Assembly (NCBI GenBank): GCA_019456075.1 | Contig: VRUN01000014.1 | Span: 1-32,788, forward strand | Source: Candidatus Methylomirabilota bacterium | GTDB taxonomy: Bacteria; Methylomirabilota; Methylomirabilia; Methylomirabilales; CSP1-5 | Length of the DNA stretch: 32,788 nt | Direction: 5' to 3' | Shown here: piece after piece, positions 1 through 9,600 of the stretch | How positions within the stretch are numbered: the first letter of the stretch is position 1 | How the letters are laid out: every line of letters begins with the position of its first letter | Position numbers and translations under genes: made by a program | Notes under the pieces: generated by a model | Database searches by the model: none | The model's input: only the letters and a program-made list of their open reading frames with translations | What the model was told of the DNA's origin: nothing

Positions 1-233
1 TAACCAAGTCCTGCAATTGAATAGAGATCTGGGACCACATATTGACCTATATCGCCTGATGCCTGGCCGCCAGGGATGCCCGCGAGGCTTGTCAATGCCA
101 CCCCCCGCCATCCACGGCACGGATCCCGCCCGCAAGGCTTTGATTTAGGTGGCTCAAGGGAGTTTGGGGTTGAAAAATTGCGGTAAAAACGCTAGCCTCC
201 AGCGAAAGCGGGACCGCGCAGCGCCGGGGAGAC

Positions 234-899
234 GTGATGATTCAGATGTTTCATGTCTCCAAAATCTATCCGAAGGACGTTGTCGCCCTCTCGGACATCA
301 CGCTCCACATCCAGAAGAGAGAATTTGTCTTTCTCTCTGGTCCGAGTGGGGCCGGCAAGACGACCCTCCTTCGCCTCATCTTTCGCGATGAACTGCCTTC
401 CTCCGGGCAGATTCTCGTGCACGGTCGCAATGTCGTCCGACTGCGGGAGAGCAAACTACCAGCCCTGCGGCGGGGCATCGGCGTGATCTTCCAGGACTTC
501 AAACTCCTCATGGACCGGACGGTCTACGCCAATCTCCATCTGGTCGCCCGGGTCCTGGGCATCCCTGACACCATCAGCCGACGCAAGATCGGCCGCCTCT
601 TGAAAGACGTCGGCCTCATCCAGAAAGCGGACCAGACGCCCTACAAGCTCTCGGGGGGGGAACAGCAGCGCGTGGCGATCGCCCGGGCCCTCATGAGCGA
701 TCCCGTGATCCTACTGGCCGACGAGCCCACCGGCAATCTCGATCCGGATCTGGCGCTCGACGTCATGCGCCTCCTGGCCGAGGTGAACATCCGGGGGACC
801 ACCGTCGTCGTGGCGACGCACAACCCCAGGCTCGTGTCCGAGATGGGCCATCGCACCCTCATCCTGAAGCAAGGCCGCTTGGTGGAGGAGATCGCGTAA
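234..899 (+). CDS. ftsE: Cell division ATP-binding protein FtsE
   Basis: ABC ATPase with Walker A GPSGAGKTT, signature LSGGEQQRV, Walker B VILLADEPTGNLD; followed directly by ftsX. GTG start at 234 or ATG at 237. Confidence 0.95.
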   Translation: MMIQMFHVSKIYPKDVVALSDITLHIQKREFVFLSGPSGAGKTTLLRLIFRDELPSSGQILVHGRNVVRLRESKLPALRRGIGVIFQDFKLLMDRTVYANLHLVARVLGIPDTISRRKIGRLLKDVGLIQKADQTPYKLSGGEQQRVAIARALMSDPVILLADEPTGNLDPDLALDVMRLLAEVNIRGTTVVVATHNPRLVSEMGHRTLILKQGRLVEEIA

Positions 900-902
900 C
901 CC

Positions 903-1805
903 ATGTTCTGGGAGCGGATCCGGCACCTCGTGAGTGAGACCTTCCTCAACTTTCGGCGGGGAGGCTGGGGGGTCGTCGCCTCCGTCGGGGCCATCACCAT
1001 TGCCTTCCTGATCGCCGGAATCTTTTTACTCCTCACCCTCAATTTGAGCGCGGTGGTAGATCGATGGGCGGAAGATTTCCAGGTCGTCATCTTTCTGCAC
1101 GACAACATTACTAAGGAACAGCAGGTCCTTGTCCGGAAACGCCTGGACGGAGAGCTGGCGGTTCGCGAGGTGATCTATGTCTCGAAAAAGCAGGCGCTGG
1201 CCAAGTTTCGGAAACAGACCCGCGGCCAGGAGAGTCTCTTGGAAGGGATGAAGACCAACCCGCTCCCCGCCTCGTTCGAACTCCGGATTCATGAGAAATA
1301 CCAGACGGCCAATTCCTTAGGGCAACTGGCCGCCTCGCTCAAGCGCGTGGAAGGCGTCGAAGACGTCTTGTACGGTCAGGAGTGGGTCGAGCGCCTGACG
1401 AGTGTAGTCGAGGTGATGAAAATTGTGGGGATCGTAATCGGGGGGGTGTTGGGAGTGGCTTCGCTCTTTATCGTATCCAACACCATCCGAATGGCCGTGT
1501 ATGCCCGGGCCCAGGAAATCGAGATCATGCGCCTGGTCGGCGCGACCCGGACCTATGTCCAGATCCCCCTTATCCTTGAAGGGACCCTGCAAGGCGGACT
1601 CGGAGCCGCGTTGGCCCTGGGTCTACTCTACGTCTTGTTCCGGGCGACTTTGTGGCAAATGGACACGTCCGCCTCCATCATTTTCTCTGGACCGGAACTA
1701 GCCCAATTCCTCGAGACCGAGTACCGGATGGCCATGATCGGCATCGGGGTCTTCTTGGGCGGCGTAGCCAGTCTGGTGGCGGTCCGGCGATTTCTCAAGG
1801 TGTAA
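903..1805 (+). CDS. ftsX: Cell division protein FtsX (permease-like)
   Basis: N-terminal TM segment, periplasmic domain, C-terminal FtsX permease region (IVSNTIRMAVYARAQEIEIMRLVGAT); adjacent to ftsE. Confidence 0.95.
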   Translation: MFWERIRHLVSETFLNFRRGGWGVVASVGAITIAFLIAGIFLLLTLNLSAVVDRWAEDFQVVIFLHDNITKEQQVLVRKRLDGELAVREVIYVSKKQALAKFRKQTRGQESLLEGMKTNPLPASFELRIHEKYQTANSLGQLAASLKRVEGVEDVLYGQEWVERLTSVVEVMKIVGIVIGGVLGVASLFIVSNTIRMAVYARAQEIEIMRLVGATRTYVQIPLILEGTLQGGLGAALALGLLYVLFRATLWQMDTSASIIFSGPELAQFLETEYRMAMIGIGVFLGGVASLVAVRRFLKV

Positions 1806-1814
1806 GAGGAGGAG

Positions 1815-2999
1815 ATGAAGCAGATCCGCTCTGGAGTGGTGATCGCCGCGGTCGGCGTGCTGCTGCTGTCGACCGGAGGCCTGCAGGCGCGTCAGAAGCG
1901 AACCCTCCGCGAGAAGAAGCAAAAGCTCGAGACGGTGCAAAAGGAGATCGCGAAGGAACGGAAGAAGGCCCAAGAAACGGCAGCCAAAGAGGCGACCGTC
2001 CGGGCCACCCTGAAAAAGATTCAGCAAAACCTTCGGCAGAACACGAAGCAGCTCAAGACGCTCGAAGAGAAACTGAAGACCGATAAGCGGGCCATCGGGA
2101 AGAAACGGCGAAAGATTCGCCGCGCCGACCGCCAGACGCAACAGATCACCGAGCGGTGGGCCCACCGCCTCCGGGCCCTGTATAAGCAGGGACAGTTCGG
2201 TGCCTTCCGCCTGCTCTTCTCGGCCGACAGCCTCACCGACATGGCGGTCCGAATGAAATATCTCAGGACCATCACGGCCCACGATCGGGCCCTGAGCGAA
2301 CGCTATGCCGCGAGTCTGACTGCCTTGAAGAAGAAGCAGGCAGCGCTCAAGGCCCGCCTGGCCGCCCGGGCAAAGACCCAGAAGCGCCTCCAAGCAACGC
2401 AGGCGGCGATTGCGGATGAGAAATGGCGGCAGCGGATCCTGCTGGCTCGCCTGGGGGAAGAGAAGGAGGGCTATCTGACGGCCATCCGAGAGCTTGAGGC
2501 AGTCTCCACCCGTCTCCAGAAACTGATCAAACGACTGAGCAGGCAGTCCAAGACGCGATCCAAGCCATCACTCGCTCTTCCGCCCGGCCCGTTTACCGCC
2601 CGCAAGGGCAAGCTGCCCTGGCCGACCAAGGGCAAGGTGGCCTCCCGCTTTGGCCGGCAGGAGAACCACAAGTTTAAAGTCGTGACCGTCAACAAGGGGA
2701 TCGGCATTCGCGCCCCCCTCGGCCAGCAGATCCGGGCGGTGTATGGCGGCACCATCCTGTATGCGAACTGGTTCCGGGGCTACGGCAAGCTCATCATCGT
2801 GGATCACGGCCAAGGCTTCTTCTCTCTCTATGCCCACGCCTCGGAACTCCTCGTCCGGGTGGGGGATACGGTCCGGGCCGGCCAAGCCATCGGGCGGGTC
2901 GGGGAGACCGGCTCGCTCGAGGGGCCCCAGCTCTATTTTGAACTCCGCTACCGGGGAGAGCCACAGGACCCCCTCGTCTGGCTTGCCAAACGACCCTAA
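1815..2999 (+). CDS. EnvC-like murein hydrolase activator (coiled coil + degenerate LytM/M23 domain)
   Basis: Signal peptide, long Lys/Gln/Glu-rich coiled coil, C-terminal LytM fold (GIGIRAPLGQQIRAVYGGTILYANWFRGYGKLIIVDHGQGFFSLYAHAS...GPQLYFELRY) lacking zinc ligands; located after ftsEX. Confidence 0.9.
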   Translation: MKQIRSGVVIAAVGVLLLSTGGLQARQKRTLREKKQKLETVQKEIAKERKKAQETAAKEATVRATLKKIQQNLRQNTKQLKTLEEKLKTDKRAIGKKRRKIRRADRQTQQITERWAHRLRALYKQGQFGAFRLLFSADSLTDMAVRMKYLRTITAHDRALSERYAASLTALKKKQAALKARLAARAKTQKRLQATQAAIADEKWRQRILLARLGEEKEGYLTAIRELEAVSTRLQKLIKRLSRQSKTRSKPSLALPPGPFTARKGKLPWPTKGKVASRFGRQENHKFKVVTVNKGIGIRAPLGQQIRAVYGGTILYANWFRGYGKLIIVDHGQGFFSLYAHASELLVRVGDTVRAGQAIGRVGETGSLEGPQLYFELRYRGEPQDPLVWLAKRP

Positions 3000-3095
3000 G
3001 AATTTCCTCGAACCATCCGCGCTGTGGTATACTATTTGCACACCCCCGTGCACCCCCAAGAACATATAGCGCCGCGCGCAAAGGAGGTTCCCGCG

Positions 3096-4400
3096 ATGGT
3101 CTCCAGGAAGCAGCCGGACTGGATACGAGTCATCCTCGTGATCGCACTCTTGACCGTGGTGATCGTGATCAGCGGTGTCCACCGCCGGGTCGGGGCCAAG
3201 GAGGAGGCCTACGATACCCTCAAGGTCTTTTCCGAAGTCCTCACCCTGTTGCGGAACAACTACGTCGATTCCACCGAGTCAAAGGACCTGGTTTACGGGG
3301 CGATTAAGGGAATGCTGAGCACGTTAGATCCCCACAGCTCCTTTATGTCGCCCGAAGTCTACAAAGAGATGCAGATTGAAACCCAGGGGAGCTTCGGGGG
3401 GCTAGGGATCGAGATCACGGTGCGGGACCGGGATCTCACAATCGTCGCCCCCATCGAAGGGACGCCGGCGGATCAAGCCGGCCTCCAAGCGGGGGATCGC
3501 ATCGTCCGGATCGATGGGGAGCAGACCAAGGACATGACGCTCATGGAGGCGGTCCGGAAGCTTCGGGGACCCAAGGGTTCCGAAGTGACCGTCACCATTC
3601 TCCGGGAGGGGGCGGACCCCTTTGACGTGTCCATCACCCGCGACGTGATCGAAGTGCACAGCGTACGGGCGTCGGATCTCGGAGACGGGATCGGGTACAT
3701 TCGGGTAAACACGTTCCAGGAGCGGACCCGGCGGGACCTGGAGGCGGAACTCAACGAGCTCCAGGAAAAAGGGATGCGCGGCCTCATCCTCGACCTTCGG
3801 AACAACCCCGGGGGGCTGCTAAGTCAGGCGGTCCAGGTCGCAGATCTGTTCCTGAAGAAAGGACAGCTCATCGTTTATACTGAGGGCCGAGCGAAAAATC
3901 AGAATCTGCGCTTTGTGGACGAACATGATAATCCCCAGGACTACCCCATGGTGGTGGTGGTGAATCGAGGCTCTGCGAGTGCTTCCGAGATTGTGGCTGG
4001 AGCGTTACGAGACCATCAGCGAGCGGTCCTGGTAGGCACCCAGACCTTTGGCAAGGGGACCGTCCAGACGGTCATTCCGCTGAATGATGGGTCCGGTCTG
4101 AGGCTCACGACCGCCAGATACTTCACCCCCAAGCGCATTGCCATCGACGGCACCGGTATGACGCCGGACATCATTGTCAAACCGCCCACGCCGCCGACAC
4201 CCGCCAAGGGCCAGAAGCCGATCGGCCGGCGGACTCAGACCATCGGCGAGCAGGAGGGGGATACATCTCGCCCCCTGGGTCGGCGCACCCCTGACCCCAA
4301 GAAGGACCCACAACTCGGACGCGCAGTGGAGGTCCTCAAGGCAATCCTGATCTTCGAACGGCCTCCGAAGGCGGTCGCGTCCGGCCAAACAGACCAGTGA
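3096..4400 (+). CDS. ctpA: Carboxyl-terminal processing protease (S41 family)
   Basis: PDZ domain and S41 catalytic region GSASASEIVAGALRDHQRAVLVGTQTFGKGTVQ; start at ATG 3096 supported by upstream aaggagg; the ORF track extends to 3024. Confidence 0.92.
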   Translation: MVSRKQPDWIRVILVIALLTVVIVISGVHRRVGAKEEAYDTLKVFSEVLTLLRNNYVDSTESKDLVYGAIKGMLSTLDPHSSFMSPEVYKEMQIETQGSFGGLGIEITVRDRDLTIVAPIEGTPADQAGLQAGDRIVRIDGEQTKDMTLMEAVRKLRGPKGSEVTVTILREGADPFDVSITRDVIEVHSVRASDLGDGIGYIRVNTFQERTRRDLEAELNELQEKGMRGLILDLRNNPGGLLSQAVQVADLFLKKGQLIVYTEGRAKNQNLRFVDEHDNPQDYPMVVVVNRGSASASEIVAGALRDHQRAVLVGTQTFGKGTVQTVIPLNDGSGLRLTTARYFTPKRIAIDGTGMTPDIIVKPPTPPTPAKGQKPIGRRTQTIGEQEGDTSRPLGRRTPDPKKDPQLGRAVEVLKAILIFERPPKAVASGQTDQ

Positions 4401-4521
4401 CTGGTGCTTGGTGACTAGTGATTGGTGATTAGTGATTGGTTTGTCCCAGACGAGTCGGCTTTCCGTAACGACCAACCACTAGCCACTAACGACCAGCCGC
4501 CACCCACCAGGCACTAACCAT
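4398..4521. repeat. Degenerate heptanucleotide-period dyad array, site 1
   Basis: Left arm tgactgg|tgcttgg|tgactag|tgattgg|tgattag|tgattgg (4398-4439); right arm taacgac|caaccac|tagccac|taacgac|cagccgc|cacccac|caggcac|taaccat (4466-4521). Confidence 0.85.
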
Positions 4522-4533
4522 TTCCTTCAGACC

Positions 4534-5601
4534 ATGGCTGACCTGATTCTGGGCATCGAGACCTCGTGTGATGAGACCGCGGCTGCAGTGGTGGAAGGGA
4601 GGGAAAAGATCCGGTCCAACATTGTGGCATCTCAGGCAGCCCTGCATGCCCCGTACGGGGGGATCGTGCCCGAGCTGGCCTCCCGGCGCCATCTCGAGAT
4701 GATCGGGCCAGTCACCCGACTGGCGGTCCAGGAAGCCGGGATTACCTTTGATGATCTGACCGGCCTCGCTGTAACGGTCGGTCCCGGCCTGGTGGGCTCT
4801 CTCCTCGTGGGGGTGTCCACAGCTAAGGCGTTGGCGTACACCCTTGGGAAGCCCCTGGTCGCTGTCAACCATATTGAAGGGCATCTCCACGCGGGTCTGC
4901 TCGACCATCCACACCTCGAATGCCCCTATGTGGCCCTGGTGGCTTCGGGGGGACACACGCACCTGTACCACGCAGAGACCCCTGGGAAGTATCGCTTGCT
5001 GGGCTGTACCCGAGATGACGCGGCCGGAGAGGCCTTTGACAAGGTCGCAAAGATTCTCGGTCTGTCCTATCCCGGAGGCCCCCACATCGAACAGGTGGCG
5101 AAGACCGGAGATCCCCGCGCCGTCCCCCTCCCGCGTCCGACCCTCGGGCACGGATCACTCGACTTCAGCTTCAGCGGACTCAAGACCGCGGTTATTCATT
5201 ATCTCGAGGAAAAGGGATTCCGGGAACCCCGGAGACGGGGTGCCACAAGGACAAAAACTCCTGACCCACAACTCGTTCCCCTGGACCCCCCACTGGTGGC
5301 GGATATTGCTGCGAGCTTCCAACAGGCGGTCGTGGACGTCCTCACGCGCAATGCGATCAAGGCCGCCAAGCACGTCAGGGCACCCCGTATCCTCCTCACG
5401 GGTGGCGTAGCCTGCAACCAATCGCTTCGGCAACAGCTTGCAACAAGGGCCATCCGCGACGAGATAGAAGTGTACTGGCCCCGGCCCACACTCTGCACCG
5501 ACAACGCCGCCATGATCGCTGCGGCCGGATCCGCCCGCCTTGGCCGAGGAGAAGCGGCGTCCCTTGACCTCAACGCCGCCGCCGACCTCCCCCTCTGCTA
5601 G
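4534..5601 (+). CDS. tsaD: tRNA N6-adenosine threonylcarbamoyltransferase TsaD
   Basis: MADLILGIETSCDETAAAVV N-terminus, HIEGHLHAG metal motif, GGVACNQSLR. Confidence 0.97.
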   Translation: MADLILGIETSCDETAAAVVEGREKIRSNIVASQAALHAPYGGIVPELASRRHLEMIGPVTRLAVQEAGITFDDLTGLAVTVGPGLVGSLLVGVSTAKALAYTLGKPLVAVNHIEGHLHAGLLDHPHLECPYVALVASGGHTHLYHAETPGKYRLLGCTRDDAAGEAFDKVAKILGLSYPGGPHIEQVAKTGDPRAVPLPRPTLGHGSLDFSFSGLKTAVIHYLEEKGFREPRRRGATRTKTPDPQLVPLDPPLVADIAASFQQAVVDVLTRNAIKAAKHVRAPRILLTGGVACNQSLRQQLATRAIRDEIEVYWPRPTLCTDNAAMIAAAGSARLGRGEAASLDLNAAADLPLC

Positions 5602-5707
5602 TGCATAGCGAATAGTTGAGAGGAAAGAGCTGAGAGTGTGAAGAACCTCCCCCCAGGGTAAAGTGCAACTCTTTCCCTCAACTCTCGACTCTTAGCTCTC
5701 AGCGGGA
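5602..5707. repeat. Degenerate heptanucleotide-period dyad array, site 2 (convergent tsaD/surA junction)
   Basis: Left gttgagaggaaagagctgagag; right caactct|ttccctc|aactctc|gactctt|agctctc. Reverse complement of the right arm (gttgagggaaagagttg) closely matches the left arm. Confidence 0.8.
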
Positions 5708-5708
5708 T

Positions 5709-6689
5709 TTATTGGGTGAGGCGGATGTCTATGTACGCCTTCTCCTTTAACTCGGCGAAATACGCATTCGTTTGTTGCTGCATCTTCTCGGCAAAGAGGC
5801 GTTGGCGTACTTGGTCCCTGACCTTGGCAATCGGGACATCGCCGGTTGTCCGCTCCTCCACTCTGATGATATTGAGCCCCGCGGCGGTCTCAATCACGTC
5901 GCTGATTTTCCCCGGCTCCAGCGAAAACGCAACCTGCTCCAGGGCAGGATCGAGTTCCCCCCTCCGAATCACGCCCAAGTCGCCCCCCTCCTTGGCCGCC
6001 GCGCCGTCGGAATACTCTGCAGCCACTTCTTGAAACGTGGCCGCACTTTTGAGCCTCCGCAGCGCCTCCGCGGCGCGGCTCTGGGCCTGCATGACACCCT
6101 GAGGAGAAGGGTCCTCGGGAAGACGAATCAGGATATGCCGCAGCCGGACAGAGGGGAACTGGTCGAACTCATCCAAGTGGGCTTGATAATACTCGGTAAT
6201 CTCCTCCTCGGCCACGACGATGCTGGTCCGCACTTTGCGCGCGAGGAGCCGACTCACGACCATCTCCTCCGAGACTTTCGTCTTGAACTCCTTCAGGGTG
6301 AAATTCTGCTGCGCCAGCACCTCGGCGAACTCAGCATCACTGCTGATTCCGTTACTCTCCTTCATCATTTCTACGGTCGCGGTCACGTCGGTCTCATCCA
6401 CGGCGATCCCGAGCTTCTTGGCCTCCTGGAGCTGCAAGCGACGAAGGATCATGTCATCGAGAATCTGTCGCTGGGTAATTCGCATCTGATTCGCCTGCAC
6501 GTCCTCCTCCAACTCCTCCCGGATCCGCTGCATGAGAGGCTGCCCTTCCTTTTGGAGCTCGCTCAGGGTAATCACCTCGTCGTTCACCACGGCAACAACC
6601 TTATCAATGAGGAACCCCTGCCCCGCCGCCGCAGCCCTCCCCCACACGAGAAGGCAAAGGAACAGGACCTGTGGGTATCGACGCATCAC
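5709..6689 (-). CDS. SurA-like periplasmic chaperone / PpiC-type peptidylprolyl isomerase
   Basis: Signal peptide, SurA_N-like region (IDKVVAVVNDEVITLSEL), rotamase domain (RLRHILIRLPEDPS...FQEVAAEYSDGAAAKEGGDLGVIRRGELDPALEQVAFSLEPGKISDVIETAAGLNIIRV). Confidence 0.92.
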   Translation of the reverse strand: MMRRYPQVLFLCLLVWGRAAAAGQGFLIDKVVAVVNDEVITLSELQKEGQPLMQRIREELEEDVQANQMRITQRQILDDMILRRLQLQEAKKLGIAVDETDVTATVEMMKESNGISSDAEFAEVLAQQNFTLKEFKTKVSEEMVVSRLLARKVRTSIVVAEEEITEYYQAHLDEFDQFPSVRLRHILIRLPEDPSPQGVMQAQSRAAEALRRLKSAATFQEVAAEYSDGAAAKEGGDLGVIRRGELDPALEQVAFSLEPGKISDVIETAAGLNIIRVEERTTGDVPIAKVRDQVRQRLFAEKMQQQTNAYFAELKEKAYIDIRLTQ

Positions 6690-9600
6690 GACCCTCGAGA
6701 CGTCTCGATGGACTCTTCAGATGGCTCCCGCATATGGTCAAGCAGGGTCTGGAGCCTCGCAATCCGCTCCAACGGTGGAGCGCCATTCCCCGTGAGCTCC
6801 AACGCATCCTCGGGCAGATACCGGAGCTCACCCCCCATTTTCTGGAGGAGACCCATAAGTCGCTCCGGCGTGACAGGGGGGGCAGGCCCGAAAGCGATCC
6901 GCATAACGTCGTGACGGGCGTCGATCTCCTTGATTCGGAGGGCCCGGGCCGTCGCCTTCAGGTCGAGGACTTTCAACAGATTCTCTACTGGCGGGGGGAG
7001 CGGGCCAAACCGGTCCCGGAGTTCCCGGGCGAACTCCGCGCGCTCTTGCGCCGAGGTGGCGGCCGAGAGGCGCCGGTACAGGATGAGGCGGACGACCGCA
7101 TCCGAGACATAGGATTCTGGGATGTGCGCCTCGATGGAGAGACGGAGGACCGGATCCACCACGACCTCGCGATCTGCGCCTTTCAATTCCCCGACCGTCT
7201 CCTGGATCAGCTGACAGTAGAGATCAAACCCTACCGCATTAATGTACCCGTGCTGCTCTACCCCGAGGAGATTCCCTGCCCCCCGGATCTCTAGATCCCT
7301 GGCGGCAATCTTGAAGCCGGAGCCCAGTTCGGTCAGCTCGGCGACGACCTGCAGCCGCTTCCGGGCACTGTCATTCAGGACCTCTTCCTGGGGTACGAGG
7401 AGGTAGGCATGCGCTCGGAACCGGTCCCGCCCCACTCGACCTCGCAGCTGGTAGAGCTGGGCGAGTCCAAACCGATCCGCGCGGTTGATGATGATGGTAT
7501 TGGCGGTCGGGATATCCAGGCCCGACTCGATGATGGCGGTACAGCAGAGGAGTTGATACCGCTTCGCATAAAAATCACACATGATGCGTTCCAGCGCCGC
7601 CTCCGCCATCTGTCCATGGGCCACGGCGATGCTCACGTGGGGGAGCAGGCGCTTCAGCAACCGCGCCATCGCGTGGATATTTTCGATCTGGTTGTGGACG
7701 AAGAAGACCTGGCCACCTCGGCTGACTTCTTCCTCGACGGCCTGGCGGATCACCTCGGGGTCGAAGCGCGTGACGTAGGTGCGGATGCTCAGCCGATCCT
7801 CGGGAGGCGTCTCGATAGTAGAAATATCCCGGACGCCCAACATCGCCATGTGGAGGGTCCGCGGGATGGGGGTGGCCGTGAGCGTGAGGACATCGACCTC
7901 GGTTCGGAACTGCTTCAGCCGCTCTTTCGCCGCCACGCCAAAACGCTGCTCCTCGTCCACCGTGAGGAGGCCCAGGTCTCGGAAGCGGACGTCCTTCTGC
8001 AGCAGCCGATGGGTACCGATGACGATATCCACGGTCCCGTCCCGCAGCCCGCGGAGCACCTTGTGCTGATCGCGACGCGTCCGAAACCGCGAGAGCATCT
8101 CCACCACGATCGGAAAGGGGGCGAAGCGGTCCGAGAACGAATGGAAGTGCTGGAGGGCCAATACGGTCGTAGGGACGAGCACCGCCACCTGCTTGCCGTC
8201 CATGACCGCCTTAAACGCAGCCCGCATGGCCACCTCGGTCTTGCCGTAGCCGACATCGCCACAGATCAAGCGGTCCATCGGTTGCGGCCGCTCCATATCG
8301 GTCTTGACCTGGCGGATGGCTGTCACTTGGTCTGCCGTTTCTTCAAAGGGAAAGCCGGCTTCGAACTCCCGCTGCCAAGGGGTGTCCTCCGCGAAGGGAT
8401 GGCCTGCGCCGACCTGTCGGGCGGCATACAGCTTTAAGAGTTCCTGGGCCATCTCCCGAACGGACGCTCGCACGCGCTCCTTTGCCCTCGCCCACGAGGT
8501 CGATCCCAAACGATCCAAATGGGGGCCGCTTGCGCCAGCGTCGGCACCGATATAGCGCTGGACGAGGTGAAGTTTGTCCACCGGAACGTAGAGCTTATCG
8601 CTGCCCGCGTACTCCAGCAGGAGGTAATCGCCTTCGACATCGCCCGCCGTGAGTTTCCCCAGTCCATGAAACCGGCCAATACCATGATCCAGATGAACCA
8701 CCACATCGCCGGGTTTCAAATCCTCGAACGCCGCGAAGGCCCGAGCTTCCCGGATCTTTGGCCGGCGGACAGATACCCCCCTGCGCGGCCCGAAGATCTC
8801 GGCCTCGGTGAGATAGGTCCGTTGGAGCGGGGCAAAGTGAAAGCCGGCGTTGAGTCCCCCGTCCACGATGTGGATCCTTCCGGGGAGGGAAGGCCCGTCG
8901 GTGACGGTCGCTCCAAGGTCGTGCTCGCGGAGGACCTCCCACAGGCGATGCGCCTGGGCCGCCCCTCTGGCGACGAGCGTGATGGCGCGCCCCTCTTGAC
9001 GCCACACCCCGAGATCGCGCACCAGCGAGGTGATCCGACCGCGAAACGACGGAATCTGCTTTGTCTCAAAAACGCACGGATCCCTTTGTCCTGGGCCGGG
9101 TGAGAATGGGAAAAGGTTGATGCGGGGTCTTGGGGCAAGGGTGGCGTGGATGTCCTTCCACCGGAGGTGGGTCGCAGCAAGTGGGGGGAGCCCTTCCCCT
9201 TGATGGCGCTCGTACTCCTCGACCAAGAGCCTTCCCGTTGCCTCCCCCCTGGCCGTCACCTGATCCGGGTCGTCCCAGACGAAAATCGTCCCCGGACTCA
9301 CGTACTCCCAGAGGGGAATGGTTCGCCGATAAAAATAGGGGAGGTACCGCTCCAGCCCCGGAGTGGGTCGCCCAACCTCCACCGACTCTTGCAACAGCGG
9401 AGCGTCGCCATCCCCCAGCCGCTGCCGGGCGAACCCGCGAGACTCCGGGCTCAGGAGGACCTCAGAGAGAGGAAGGATGGTCACCCGGTCCACGCGGACC
9501 GGGCTTGAAAGCGAGCGTTGCGTCTCGACATCAAAGGTCCGGATCGACTCGATCTCGTCTCCAAAGAACTCGATCCGAACCGGATGCAAAAGATGCGGAA

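Noticed and set aside
160-190. Possible ftsE promoter TTGAAA-N17-TAGCCT
   Set aside because: The -10 match is poor and the upstream context is cut by the window edge; not enough to call.
1698-2393. 231-aa minus-strand ORF
   Set aside because: Antisense to the EnvC-like coiled coil; Leu-rich reading is a by-product of Lys/Gln codons on the other strand.
4398-4521. CRISPR array
   Set aside because: The periodic repeats are 7 nt, degenerate and without unique 30-nt spacers; no cas genes.
5772-6914. 380-aa plus-strand ORF
   Set aside because: Antisense to surA-like and the mfd 3' end; shadow-ORF composition.
7409-8437. 342-aa plus-strand ORF
   Set aside because: Antisense to the mfd helicase domain.
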